DNA of 64,000 nucleotides from Brassica napus (GCF_020379485.1 NC_063447.1:60935452-60999451); one strand, 5' to 3'; shown: positions 22,873-35,502, counted from the first letter of the stretch. Program-made: numbers and translations. The notes: generated from the letters alone by a model not told the origin.

Positions 22873-23522
22873 ACCTGCCGAACATGCATTTGCAAGATAC
22901 CACTCTACTATAATCCTAGTTCTAAGGGTCCTTTAGTAATTAACTATCTGAAGAATTAACACTTTCCCGTATAATGCAGCTAGATTCAGACATTGAGCTT
23001 GGGCCGACGTTTACAAAAGAGGTCAAACATATTATCTACTAGAAACAATGCCATTGTGACTCTAGTTATGAATTCATTAACATCAATTTCAAAATACTCA
23101 ATTTCAAAATACTCATATTGTAACTCATGCTCAGTGTTCTAAAAATAAAAATCCGTCTAGCCTAGACGTCGGTCTAATCAGCAAATCATGGCAAATCGGA
23201 TATGAACGAAATGATTATTTTCAATAGATATATTAAAAAATCAAGTTAAGCGTTCAAAAAATCGGCTTAGCCTTTCACTTAAACAATAATCCTCTGTAAG
23301 ACGCCTAACCACCGTCTAGCAATTTTTAGAACATTCTGATTTCAAAAACATTACTACATGCTTAGAGCATCATTAACCGTCCTAGGTTTCGATATTCAAT
23401 TTAATAGGCCCAAGATTAGATACTTGGGTTGCTACCACCGCCAGCATACGAGAAGATACTAAAGGACCCTTAGAACTAGGATTATAGTAGAGTGGCATCT
23501 TGCAAATGCATGTTCGGCAGGT
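22873..23522. repeat. Long near-perfect inverted repeat (66-bp arms, about 518-bp spacer)
   Basis: The arm 22,873-22,938 (from acctgccgaacatgcatttg to gggtcctttagta) recurs inverted at 23,457-23,522 with about two mismatches. The spacer is not coding. It includes a taagacgcctaaccaccgtc block whose inverted relative appears near 23,880-23,905. The structure could fold into a long hairpin if transcribed, or mark the ends of a small transposon. Confidence 0.8.
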
Positions 23523-26059
23523 AATTTTCATCTCTCCTCCGAGAAAGCTTCATCTTCTAATCTTGCAGGCCTGAGTTTGTACAGGGTTTTGTTGTCTTTT
23601 GTTTTGCATTCGATCAACTGGAAGGAGATGACAAGATTTAAAACATGATTCATTGAGATTTGGCTCAAACACACACAATTTTTGTCTCTAATTGAAAGAG
23701 ATTATAGAGACACAAGAAAAAAAAATGAAAATCGACATATGTTATAATTTACGATCTGTATACGTGATATTTTGACACTGAATGAAATAGATGTATTTAT
23801 TTTTAAAACATGTAGTTGATTGATTGGGGAAAATATGTAAACATGTAGCAATATTTTTGAAATCATAATGTTCTAAGAATTGTTAGACGGTTGTTAGGCG
23901 TCTTATAGAGGATTCGAAAAAAAATTATAAAAATTTTCGAATTTGAAAAAATATCATTCGAAAACATAAAAAAAAATATTTTTAAAAAATTAAATAATGA
24001 TTTATTATATATAGAGGACAATGATATAAAAGTCTTTTCTCACTTAACAAAGAAAATATTTTTGAAAATGTTCTTTTAGTGGTGGTAAAAATAAAAAGTA
24101 GTACCATGAAAATGGTAAACATGAAAATTTTCCACATTGTGACTTGTTTACCTGTAAAAAATGTGACATGCATGTGAGTTTTTTATTTAATTAGTAAAAG
24201 AAAATAACAATAAATAAAATTAAGAAGCATAAATAAAAATTATAAATTACAGAAAAAAAATTAAAAATCGATTTTAAGAAAAAAAATATTTTATTAAAAT
24301 TTAAATTTTGTAAATCCAATTTTTACAAAAACAAATAGCTTCTTAAACTTTTTATGTATCATCAAGTCAAAAATAAACATAAATAAATTATAAAATTTCA
24401 GTAAATTCAGAAAATCTAATTTCTTTAAAAATAAATAATATTAGCTTAATTTTTTTATTTTTAAATGCAATTTATGTGATTTTTTTAAAAAAAATCATAT
24501 AAAACACAAAATTTTTGTTTAAAAATAAATAATTTTGATATATCACCATTAATAGTAACAATGTTTGTCATATCACCATGAAGAATAGCATTTTATAAGT
24601 TTAGTAGTTTAATTTGATATGCTTGAAATGGTAATATGTTCGGTGGTAATTTCTGACATATGTATAATAATGATTTTAGACGCTATTATCACTGGGGATA
24701 TGATCAAATGTTACTCTTAATGATGATATGACGAAAAGTGTTCCTAATAATGGTGATAATGTTTGAAATTATTTAATTTTCAGTGCAAATATTTTAGAGC
24801 TTTTATATGATTTTTTTTTTAAATAAGTTTTAAAAAAAAATAAAAGTTAAGAAAATATTTTGATTACATTAAATTCGATTTTTGAATTTTTCTGTAGTTT
24901 TCTAATTTTTTGTTTTATTTTTAATTGTGTTGATCAATTAAATAATTAAAAAATTGACATGTCACCTTCTTTACACGTAAGCATGTCATAATTTTGAATT
25001 CATTGAGCCAAGTTGAAGGTTTATTATGATACAAAAGCCAGCTTGAATGTTTAATGTGCTAGTTAAATAAGTTCAAAGTTTAAAGTGTTAATATTTTCCG
25101 TATAATAATAAGATGATAATAAATGGTTCATTCCTAGAACCAAAAAGAATTGTGACAACAAAATTTCTCATTCCTTATTTCTAAAATTTATTAATGTTTT
25201 CTTTTAATTTATTTTTTAACTTATAAATTGATTTAAAAACTTAAATTACTAGAATAATATATTAAAAATCAATAAATAATACCAATAGATTATTAACAAA
25301 ACATGTAAACTTTACATAAAAGTAAATTTAAATACTTAAGTTAATTTTATTGACAAGTTTTAGAAATGTTCTTATTAGAAATTTATTTTTTATAATATAT
25401 ATTAAATAGATGCTTTTTACTAATTCTGATTTGTTTCTAGTATTTATTGTTTTATTTTTTCCTGTATTAAAGTATAAATATAGCAAAAGTTTAATTAAAA
25501 AAAAAAATTGAAAAACTGTCGGTAGATTTTGAAGAAACTATACAAACTTGGATTTTAGGTTTTCTCTATAAAATACAGTTATTTAGAAAAAGTAGTTTCC
25601 CTAGATTATAGAAAATCTATTTCTCTAATAGTTTGATTTTCTAATAAATGGTTTTTAGAAAAACAAAAGCCAAAAACTATTACAAAAACTGGAAACAATT
25701 AACCTCTAAATCCGAAATGAATCTTAACTGAAATTTTGTGATATTTAATTGGATAAAAATTCATAAATCTCAGTCAAAAAAAAAAATCATAAATCCAAAA
25801 ATTCAAATAATCCAAAAATCATTTAACGGTAAACATAATCCTGATAAATGGCTAAGACGGCCCATTTTCAGAACCATGCAAGTTGAATGGTTTTCGAGGT
25901 TGTATGTAAACCCAAAGTAATTTTTGTGTCTTAATAGTGAAAGCCCATTAGTTAAAAATACATATGGAAAACCTAAAAGCCCAGTAAGAATCTGTTATTT
26001 ATTTACACAACGAGAACTGCCGTCTCCATCGTAATCGATTTAGATCTAGGACCTTCTCC
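23523..26059. other. AT-rich repeat-laden intergenic DNA
   Basis: No gene was seen. 23,871-23,915 (gttagacggttgttaggcgtc) resembles the block at 23,295-23,335, suggesting a dispersed repeat family. The remainder is A/T-rich with short homopolymer runs. Confidence 0.5.
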
Positions 26060-26281
26060 ATGGATAAGACAACGAACGTAACCATGGATGATGATGTAGT
26101 GCCTTTGCCACCTTTGCCCGTGGCAAACAAGGATGAAAAGCCCCGCCTTGACCCCACTGCAGTCAGAGAAGCCATTGCTATGATTCTTGCTCAGTCAAAG
26201 TTGCATTCCAAGGATGAAGCTACAAAGGTGTTGGTCGAGCACGATTCGCCAGCCGGTGATGGTAGCAAGCCAAGTATCTAA
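26060..26281 (+). CDS. Small hypothetical protein, 73 residues
   Basis: An open frame runs from an ATG in good context (ccttctccatgg) to a stop codon. The N-terminus is acidic and proline-rich (VVPLPPLPV). A helical segment follows (PTAVREAIAMILAQSKLHSK), then a short hydrophilic tail. GC content is higher than the flanking DNA, which favours coding. I do not recognise the family. It may be a small real gene, an exon of a larger lost gene, or a gene fragment carried by a repeat. Confidence 0.4.
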   Translation: MDKTTNVTMDDDVVPLPPLPVANKDEKPRLDPTAVREAIAMILAQSKLHSKDEATKVLVEHDSPAGDGSKPSI

Positions 26282-27242
26282 TCATGGACCTATTAGATTG
26301 AATATCAAAAACCCATGTTTTGTTTTTCTTCTTCTTTATTTTCGAACTTTTCTTATTTCTTAAAAATAATGTAACTCTCCAAATTTCCAGTTTGAACCAT
26401 TTGATTTCTTCTTCGTACAGAAAATTAAATTGTTCGTTTTAATTCAAATCTAACATAGAGATTAGAGAGGAGGTTATTGCAGCCATCATGCAAGACCTTT
26501 ACACCGACAACGTAACCACAAAAGACACATAGGTTACATCCATAATATTGACGTGAGGGAAAGAACGTGGTAAGAAGAAGAGTAGGAACATAGTTTCGGA
26601 TAATTATATGGCAATACGATGCCGTATTGTCGTATAATGTGTATGAGCCTATTGCCCATGATACTAATTAGAAGTTTAGAACCGTACTGGCAAAACCGAT
26701 TTTTAAACCAAGCCGTAACCAAAAAAAAAATTGAGAAAAGGATGACTGAACCACCTCTCATTTACGGAACACAGGAAAAAATAGAGAAATTCTCTCGGAT
26801 AAACCTTTTAATTTATTTTCGCAGAAATAGACAACTAAAATAAATTTTATTAAATGGTAAATACACATTTATATCTAATGGTTAACTAATTTATATTTAT
26901 GGTTTGAAATTAAGTGGTGGAGTTTTGTGGATAGGGTTTCAAACTTTTAAAAATTAAAATTAAAATTTTTAAAACGAAAATGTGTTATTTTGATCATTTT
27001 ATTTGTTGAATTTTTTTTTCGCGAGAAAAACTTTAAAATGTATATCCGAGAGGATTGATCAAAGATTTATCAATTTGGTTTTTAATTCTATTAGACCGTA
27101 AAATAAACCAAAAAAATGAAACCAAGCAATAAACCGAACCGGTTAGACTCCCAATTAAACCGAAATTGGTAATATAGCTGACCACTAACAAACCCGTAGA
27201 TTTCTCATTTCGTCAGATCGGAGCCACACACCACAGCGATCG
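26282..27242. other. Intergenic DNA and ESSS promoter
   Basis: This is AT-rich sequence with no convincing gene. 27,070-27,180 contains accgaaccggtt and aaaccgaaat words like those of the dispersed repeats at 2.5-2.8 and 45 kb. The region just upstream of 27,243 is the leader of the ESSS gene. Confidence 0.4.
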
Positions 27243-27581
27243 ATGCCGTCGACGCAGCCCTTAACCGTCGCAGCGAAGTCCCTACGAAGCCGGATCCTCT
27301 CCAGATCCGGATCCACATCCGCCGGCGCGAGCCGATGGGCCACTCCAGGCCACGAGGAGCGTCCCAAGGGCTTCTTCATGAACCGCACTCCTCCGCCGCC
27401 GGGGCAATCGCGGAAATGGGAGGATTGGGAGCTTCCCTGCTACGTCACGAGCTTCCTCACGATCGTCATCCTCGGCGTGGGGCTCAACGCGAAGCCTGAT
27501 CTCTCGATCGAGACTTGGGCTCATCAGAAGGCCCTGGAGCGACTCGAGGCGGAGAGGCTCGCCGGAGATTCTTCCGATTGA
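27243..27581 (+). CDS. NADH dehydrogenase (complex I) ESSS subunit
   Basis: A single exon encodes 112 residues. The N-terminus is rich in R, S and A, as expected for mitochondrial import. The GFFMNRTPPPPGQSRKWEDWE block and the following membrane helix (CYVTSFLTIVILGVGLNAKP) are typical of the plant ESSS (NDUFB11-like) subunit. It is an accessory one-helix protein of the complex I membrane arm in the inner mitochondrial membrane. It fits At2g42310, and the next gene fits At2g42320, so local order is kept. The frame is intact and the GC content is markedly above the flanks. Confidence 0.9.
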   Translation: MPSTQPLTVAAKSLRSRILSRSGSTSAGASRWATPGHEERPKGFFMNRTPPPPGQSRKWEDWELPCYVTSFLTIVILGVGLNAKPDLSIETWAHQKALERLEAERLAGDSSD

Positions 27582-29905
27582 GAGGATCAGATGTTTGATG
27601 CTTTGGATCTTTGAATCAGTATCTTTTGTTTTTGTTGATAATGATGGAATAAGTATCATTACAAGTTTAAAACTTGGTCACTTTTGATTTGCTAGGTGTT
27701 GATCAACATCTGAAATTTGATTGCTTTTTTCGAATGATTTTGATTCGGGTATTGTTTGTTTCAGTATTGGCCTTTGTTATCCTGTGCTTCTTGATGAAGT
27801 TCATAGCCAGTTTAAATCCATTTTTCTACCAGGCATTTGTTGTTACTAGGTGAAGAATATGGTCCTTTTTGAGTAAAATTGTCATTTGTTGTTGTAGTCA
27901 GAGACTGGTAGTATAGACTGATGGTATATGATTGTTAGTTTTGTGCACCTTTCGCATTGAGTTTGGTATGTTTTAAAGTGGTCACGGCATCAGTCATTGA
28001 TAGATATGCTCACAAGATTTGAGTTTTTTTTCTTTCAGTTTTGGTATTTGTTAGGCTTTTATTTGCTAATTGCATCAGTGTTGGGTGCTTGAATAATTTA
28101 ATACTGGGTGGAGTAGAGTTCTCATGACATCAGCCTTTGTTAAATTTAGAACAAGAGATTTCAGTATTTTCAGATGTGGTATTTACTAGGATTTTACTGC
28201 TCGTTGCTTCAGTGGTTGATGATTGAACAATTTGATAATGGTTGGAGTATAGCTCTCATGTCATCAGCTTTTGTTAGAATCAGAAAACTAGATTTCAGTA
28301 TCTTCAGTTGTGGTATTTACTAAGATTTTGCATCAGTGCTTATTGTTTGAATAGCTCGGTAATGGGTAATAGTATCGTATTAGGATGTGTGGATATTAGT
28401 TGTGAGCATTTTAGCAGATACTGAATTGAGAATAGCATGAGAACATTGATTTTTGAGCTTTTGTAATAGTTGTTTGCATGCTTGTGGGAACTGATAAATT
28501 GGGTATCAATCAAGGACCTTGATCATTTACTTGAATAAGTCGCAAGTTTGGAGTTGTGGTGAACTTCACTCAGTGTTGGGCTGATAAGGTTTAGAAATCA
28601 TGGTAGTTTACAAGTAATGCCATTTCAAAGTAATGCCATTTCAAGTAGTATTACTCGTAGGTTCTCTGGTCCATGTGCCTTCTACCGAATACTGCCATTT
28701 CAAGTACAGTATTAGTGTATTACTCGTGTTTCCCAAATCTTGTGATTAGTTTCCTTTAAGTGTGGTTCAATGCTGTGTCGGTTTTTAGCGAGTTTCGTCT
28801 CATCCTCTGTTTTCATAAATGATGGATTAAACAAAATGCTACTGTAGTCCATTCCTTCTCTCTGTGTATGCGTCACTCCCGAGAGTATGATTGATTGAGT
28901 ATCTCGAGAGCATGATCAACACTGACACACGATTTAGGCTTTTGATATATCAACGAAACAAGACAAAAGATCACATGTTTGTTTTACTGGAGACCCAAAG
29001 AAGAGGTCCAGTGTAAAGCCATGTGAAGAACCTTTGTCCTCTTATCCATTTTCCTCTGTACGTCTGACACGGTTTCTTTTGTTAATTCCAATTCAAGAAC
29101 ACTATTTGATGTCGGTGGAGTCACTGAGATGTGTTTGGACGAAAGAGAAAAGAGCACTCATTTTAAAAAGAGAAGCTACTTTTTCCGGGTTATGTGACCG
29201 GCTATTTCCAGTGAACACTCTAGCCACCGACACAACCTTCCATAGTTTCACGACCACAGTCACTGTCCCTTTCCGTACAGGATCCATGTTTTTTCTTCTT
29301 TCTTAAATGCACCACCATAACTTCCCCCACTCACTCGGATCTCCCATAGTGAGAGAAGAGAGCGAAGATAGCTTCTTCTTTATTGTGGTTTACAGATAAA
29401 GACAGCTAATCTCAGAGTAGAGACTTCACCCTCAGTAGATTAAAGTAACCGAGGAAGACAACCTCCCAAAGTCACTGGTATGCTCCTCTTCTTTTGCTTG
29501 TTGACTTCTCTTAGTCCTCATGGTTGTTTCATGCTCTGTTTACTAATATATTTTCTTGGATGCTCTGGATTTCAATTAGTCTGATTAGTTTTAATCAGTC
29601 CTGTTAAATCTGATTATTCTAGTAAAACCACTTAGATATAGTGAATCCAGCCATGTTCTATCACAACAACTACGAACAAGTTGCTGGGACCTCTACTCTA
29701 GATTAATGACAAAACATAGCAAGACTGAACATGTCCTTTTCTTCCTCCATTATAAGCTGTCGTTTTCAGTAACCTGAACATATCCAGCTGTGTTTTTTTA
29801 AATCCTTTCATCTTTTAGAGGCTTATCACAAGGGAAACACAGATCTTCTTGGATTGTTTTCTCACTTGGAAGTTGAAAGTAACTGTTGCTTTGGCTGAGA
29901 GCTTG
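27582..29905. other. Intergenic DNA with degenerate tandem repeats; gar2-related gene leader
   Basis: 28,036-28,380 holds about three degenerate units of roughly 130 bp, each with ttcag(t/a)tgtggtatttacta and catcag...tttgtta words. 28,608-28,720 repeats atgccatttcaa(g) and tattactcgt words. 29,300-29,905 is likely the promoter and leader of the downstream gene, possibly with a leader intron (gtatgctcctc at about 29,477). The short frame at 29,034-29,306 is not convincing. Confidence 0.45.
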
Positions 29906-32068
29906 ATGATGAAGGCAAGAACAGTGAACAATGTCCAGTCCAAGCGATCCACCAAGAGCGGTAGAAAAGACCAGAAGCTGCAGAAGACTAACAGCCAGAA
30001 AAAAGTATCAGAACAAGAGAAACACAAGGAGGCCTTAGAGTCTAACAACCTCACAACAGTGGCTAGTGACTCAACCACACAGTCAGATCCTTCCGAGGCT
30101 TACGAGACGGTAGACGTCCGTTACTTGGACGATGTAACCGTAAGAAAAGAGAAAGAAGATGCTGATGCTGATGCTGATGGTGATGAACAAGAAGAAGTTA
30201 AAGGTGTCAATGCTGATGTCTGGGAAGATGCTTCTAACGGCGCTCTTAGCGCAGGAAGCGAGAACGAGGCCCCTGATGCGACAGATAGTATTGAGGATGG
30301 ATCTTTGAAAGAGAAGATTGAGTTTCTTGAGACGAGAATCGAGAGACTTGAAGAGGAGCTTAGAGAGGTTGCCGCGCTCGAGGTTTCTCTCTACTCTGTC
30401 GTCCCTGACCATTCCAGCTCTGCGCACAAGCTTCATACTCCTGCTAGGCGTATCTCTAGAATCTACATCCATGCTTGTAAGCATTTCGCTAGAGGAAAGC
30501 GTGCTACCATCGCTAGGAACTCTGTTTCTGGTCTTGTCTTGGTTGCTAGATCTTGTGGGAATGATGTTTCAAGGTAAAAAAAAAACAAATACTCTTAAAG
30601 TTTTTTTAACATGTTTCAGGATCTTGATTCTTGGTTTCTCTCAAACTCTTTTAGGTTGACGTTTTGGTTATCGAACATCATAACTCTAAGGGAGATCATT
30701 TCGAAAGCGTTTGGTAAGTCTCGTGTCACGGAGAGCTCTGAAGGTAATGGGAGTGAGAATGGTGGTGATTCAGGGAAGAAAACGAACCTAAGATGGAAGA
30801 ATGGTTTGCAAGAGCTTCTTGAGGATTGGCAAGAAACTGAAACGTTCACCACTGCTTTGGAGAAAGTTGAGCTTTGGGTCTTCTCTAGAATCGTTGAGTC
30901 TGTTTGGTGGCAGGTATAAACACAAAAGATTGAGCTTCTTCTATAAGTTTGTGTATGTAACAACATCTCACTCTTGTTCTCTTATCTTTAAGGTCTTTAC
31001 TCCTCATATGCAATCCCCTGAGAACAACAACTCCTCAGCTTCTAAATCGAATGAGAAGCAAGGAGCCTTTTCTATTAGCCTATGGAAGAATGCTTTTGGA
31101 GATGCTCTTCAACGGCTTTGTCCTATGAGAGGGGGAGGACATGAATGTGGCTGCTTACCTGTGTTGGCTAGAATGGTGATGGAGAAGTGTGTTGGTAGGT
31201 TCGATGTAGCCATGTTCAATGCTATTCTGCGAGAGTCAGAACATCAGATACCAACTGATCCTGTCTCTGATCCTATTCTTGATACCAAAGTTCTGCCTGT
31301 TCCTGCTGGAGACTTAAGCTTTGGTTCAGGAGCACAGCTCAAAAACGCGGTAATTAAAAAAAAACAAAGTTTAATTTCTTTCATATTCATTAGAGAGTGA
31401 CTAATCCCATGGCACAATATTATCAATTGCAGATTGGTAACTGGTCCAGATGCCTAACTGAAATGTTCGGTATGAACTCAGATGATGATCATGTAGAGAG
31501 TGAAGGCGGTGATAGTAGTAAAGCCTTTCTGTTGTTAAATGAACTTAGTGATTTGCTTATGCTCCCTAAAGACATGCTTATGGAAAGTTCCATTAGAGAA
31601 GAGGTATGTTCTTGGTTAAACCCATTACATTCATTAGCTTCATCATGTTTTGTACTTGATTTATTGGTTTTTATAAAACAGATATGTTCATCAATCACTC
31701 TTTCACTTATCAAGAGAATACTATGCAACTTCACTCCTGATGAGTTCTGTCCAGACGATGTACCTGGAGCTGTCCTAGAAGAGCTAAATGCCGCCGAGGT
31801 GCAATCAGAAGAAGCAAGCTTCCCTTATGCGGCTTCTTCTGTTACTTACAAGCCTCCATCGACCATGGATGTAGCGGAGAAAGTTGCGGAGGCTGCAGGG
31901 AAGTTGTCGAGGAATGTGTCTATGATACAGAGGAAAGGGTACACGAGCGACGAGGAGCTTGAGGAACTGGACTCTCCTCTTACATCTATTGTTGATAAAA
32001 CGAGTGAGTTTAATGATTCTGCGACCTCGAATGCAAGATACAACCTTCTTCGACAAGTGTGGGCTTAG
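29906..32068 (+). CDS. Nucleolar protein gar2-related (At2g42320-like)
   Basis: Five exons, 29,906-30,573, 30,655-30,913, 30,993-31,349, 31,433-31,603 and 31,682-32,068, join in frame to give 613 residues. The N-terminus is lysine/serine-rich, followed by an acidic (DA)n run and a predicted coiled coil (EKIEFLETRIERLEEELREV). The conserved region that follows includes VELWVFSRIVESVWWQ, RGGGHECGCLPVLARMVMEK and GNWSRCLTEMFGM. The name comes from weak similarity of the low-complexity part to yeast gar2. The conserved part is plant-specific and has some likeness to myosin-dilute-type helical domains. Function is not established. The start is the first ATG pair (ATGATG) in the open frame; an upstream exon cannot be excluded. 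Confidence 0.85.
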
Positions 32069-32207
32069 TTACTATGAATCTATAGCTGTTTCTGTTGTTA
32101 CATAGATACTCTTTATGAAGAAGGGACTCATTGTAATAACTTTTGTGTAATTTTTTCAAGAACGGTTTGGGAGAGATCTAAGAGAAAAAATGACATTGTT
32201 TATATTC

Positions 32208-33206
32208 TTAAACAAGCATTATCATTTTAAGTTCTTTGGCAACTTCAATCATCTTTGGAACTTCTTCTCCTACACAGCCAATGCATCACAGTGAGAGTAT
32301 AAAGAAAGTCTTAAACTGCCATGTCTCTTCTTCCTTGCAGCTCTCCAACACCTTTGGATCAACAATCCCAACAAATCCACCATCTTCAACCAACTCTATA
32401 GGAGAATCCTTGTACAGTTTGACAACAAGACTCGGTTGCAAAGCAGTCAAAAGAGTAATCATGAATGCTCCAAAGCCATAGACATCAGTGTTCTCTGTCA
32501 CTAGCCCAGTACCCATATAGTTGTGATCAAGATACCCAAAAGTTCCTTCTACAACCATATCTTCAACAAACTTTTCTCCTTCCGGAATCAAAACAGAGTT
32601 GTTGAACCCACTAAGCTTAGCCGTCCCTTCCCCATCCAAGAAGATGTTACATGGTATCATGTCTTTGTGGATGATACTCTTTGAGAATGCAGTGTGAAGG
32701 TATGTTAAAGCGTCTGCGACCTCCTTTGCAATCTTCAGTCTCATGTTCCATGGTAAACTCACATCAAATAGATACTTTGACTTTTCTCTACACATTATAC
32801 TTTGTGCATATTCACAGACAATAACTGGATTAGGAAACTCAAGACAGCAACCTAACAGCTTGAGGAAATTCTTGTGACCACTAACCATTGATGATATGGA
32901 TATGTCACGACAAGTCTTTCCGCTGCAGGGACTATACTTTATTACCCATTTCTTCACAAGCACGGGTCGGTCTTCAAGCATACCTTTGTAACATTGGTAG
33001 CTACCAGTAGCGTGGAGAATAAGAGAGTTATTACGGCTGAAGTTGTCGGTGGCTCTTAGGATCTGAGAAGCAGAAAAGGCTTTGATTGGATTGGATTTTC
33101 CATTGCAATATTCGATGAGCTTTTCTAGGACCACCTCGCCGTTCTCTTGGACTAGCTTCTGCTTTGCATTGGCTTCTTCTGTGTTCTTCTTTCTCCACCA
33201 GCCCAT
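32208..33206 (-). pseudogene. ZED1-related (ZRK-type) pseudokinase with premature stop
   Basis: A minus-strand frame from ATG 33,206 to TGA 32,288-32,286 encodes 306 residues of the ZRK subfamily of receptor-like cytoplasmic kinases. Family hallmarks are FSASQILRATDNFS, HKNFLKLLGCCLE and ALTYLHTAF. Catalytic signatures are lost: there is no glycine loop, HRD is HKD with altered context (residues 180-182), and DFG is SGF (199-201). ZRK pseudokinases act as adaptors between bacterial effectors and the NLR ZAR1. Directly beyond the TGA the same frame continues for 25 codons with family-like sequence (VPKMIEVAKEL) to TAA at 32,210-32,208. The TGA therefore probably replaces an arginine codon and trims the last helix of the kinase fold. 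It could still yield a nearly full-length protein. Confidence 0.8.
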
Positions 33207-35502
33207 CTCAAGACTCAGATGAAGTAGTTGATCCCTTAAGGCTGAAAGAAAAAGCCAAAGTCTTGCAAGTTTAATTAATGACTTGCTTTGGTCCTTACAA
33301 TTACGAACTTCAAAACTTCATGAGTGAAACTTCAAATCACTCATCAAAACTCCTCAAGTTTTGAAGTTTCATATTTTTATTTATATTTTGGTTCTTACAA
33401 TTATACATCACATTTATAATTCATAAATATTTTTTTGTTTATTATTTTAATCCTTATAAAAAGTATATCTCATAAATATTTTAAGTTTTGTTTAAAAAAA
33501 TTTACACATAAAATTAAATAAAACTTTAAAAGAGGATTTAAAATATTTAAAACTAAATCTAGATAACAAAAAATATACAAAAAAAACTTAACATTTTTTT
33601 TAAAAAAAAATTACACGAAGACATAACTATTACACATATTTAAATATTACAGCAATACAAATAGTTATGCAAGTTTGATCCAGAACTTTCAAAATTTCCA
33701 AATATTGTCCAATTTTTTTGTGTGTAATTGAAGATGGTTGTTGTTGTTGTTGATGATGTCTTTTCGTACAATTATTTATTGTTCTTATATTCACGAGTAT
33801 TAATATCATCGATAAAAGTTATTCTTTAGCAATATTTATGTTTCTCTTTTACTTTCTTGTTTTGATCTAATGTATTTACAAGTATTAATATCTCCTGATT
33901 TCAACAATTTGAATCTCTAATCTACAAATTAAGAATGAAGAGAGCTATTTTTACTTCGAAATGCACTAGTAGATCATATATGCATTACGAAATTTACTTT
34001 ATGGAATAATATGGTATTTTGCTTGAAATTTAATATTAATTAAGTTATTTTGTTTAAAATTTTATATTTTAATATAATATTTAATTAATTAATATTGTTG
34101 TAATATGTTTATATATGTGCTAGTTATTTATAAAAGTTTTATGAATTTAAATTAGTTATGACAAATATATGGACCATATTATTAAATACAAATAGTTTTG
34201 AAATTAAGTTTGAAATTTTGTTTTTGGAGAAAAATACCTTTAAACTTCAAATATAGAGTTTTGGAAACTTCAAAATAGAGTTTTTTTTGGAGATGCTCTT
34301 CGTAAAAGTATGATTAATGGAAGTTTTTATAGTGAGGTTTTTAGAGAAATATAAAAAACCGTCTCTTAACTTTTAACTATAAAAACAAAAAACCGACTAT
34401 TAAGTATCTTATCTAAGAATCCTCACCAGTTACCGAAGCAAGTCATTAAACTTGCAAGTAAGTCTTGGCTTCTTTTGTTGACTATTTACACAGCATTTTC
34501 TTAGAAAAGTCAAACAGGCATTACTTTCATGTCTTGTGTTTCCAATGTGAAACATTCACGTGATTATATGGAAACATCTCTTTTCAGTTGCACTGTACAG
34601 ATACTCTCTCTTTCTTTCTAAATATAAAATGTCTAAGTAAAATAAGCATATTAAAAAAAATCATTGTTTTGTCTAGAAAATATCATTAAAACTATAAATT
34701 AATGTTATTCAACCAATTACAAAATAAATGATTAAATATGATTGGTTACACAGTTTTTAATAAAATAAAATATTACATCTTATATATTGGAACATCAAAA
34801 TTCTTTAAAATATCATTTAGGAACAGAGAGTATCATATACCGGAAAAGTTATATTTTTTTTTTGTTTTTTTGTAAAAAAGGGAAAAGTTATATCTTTATT
34901 TCTTTTTACGTAATTACATGGAAACAATAATACCGTATGTGTTGAAGATAAAATATAGTAATTAACCTTTTCCTCCAAGGAATCAAGAAGTTAACGTATG
35001 AAAAGAAAAAAAGAGAGATATTTGATGTTAACTACTAATCTCTCGCAACTTGTAATACATTAACATGTTTATATACTTCAAAGACTCTTCTTCAAGTCTA
35101 ACCATATGGATTTCCACACGCAGCCTCACTTCAAACCTCACGTTATATAACCTTTTAAATTTTCTTGACTATGCTCAACTTTTACATGTACTCGTCATAC
35201 TATTGGAAAAAGTATTATTTTGAATTAAAAATCTCATATTATGTCGACATGTTACGTATCCATTGCAGACCTAAACTAAATTTCATTAACTTGCTTAGAA
35301 TTTCTTAAGTTAAAAAACAAATCCGAGTAAAGTCAGCAATGTCCCCTGGATCAATGATATATAGTATCCTATTTTTTTTCCCACCCACCAAACATATTCT
35401 AATGCTTGGTAGAATAAAATAAAAAAAGTCAGATAATCATCGGAAATTTTACATAATTACACAACTAAGATCTCTTCAACCTTCTCATTACTTGTTATAA
35501 TC
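33207..35502. other. ZRK upstream region, repeat-rich spacer and ATL40 promoter
   Basis: 33,253-33,291 and 34,434-34,473 form an inverted repeat (agccaaagtcttgcaag and its complement) around about 1.1 kb of AT-rich DNA, possibly a non-autonomous transposon. Direct words such as aacttcaaaa recur within it. The last few hundred bases before 35,503 are the ATL40 promoter, with tatatag at about 35,360. No gene was seen. Confidence 0.45.
33253..34473. repeat. Inverted repeat pair bounding about 1.2 kb
   Basis: The left arm aagtcttgcaagtttaatta with flanking agcc and atgacttgctttgg matches the inverted right arm ccgaagcaagtcattaaac with ttgcaagtaagtcttggctt. Arms are about 38 bp with small indels. 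The interior is AT-rich and non-coding, consistent with a foldback or TIR element. Confidence 0.55.

Noticed and set aside
20000..25700. Retrotransposon (LTR or LINE) in the AT-rich gap
   Set aside because: No reverse transcriptase, integrase or gag-like frame, and no paired LTRs were seen.
29034..29306. 90-codon plus-strand frame upstream of the gar2-related gene
   Set aside because: No recognisable domain, unremarkable composition, and likely promoter or leader DNA.
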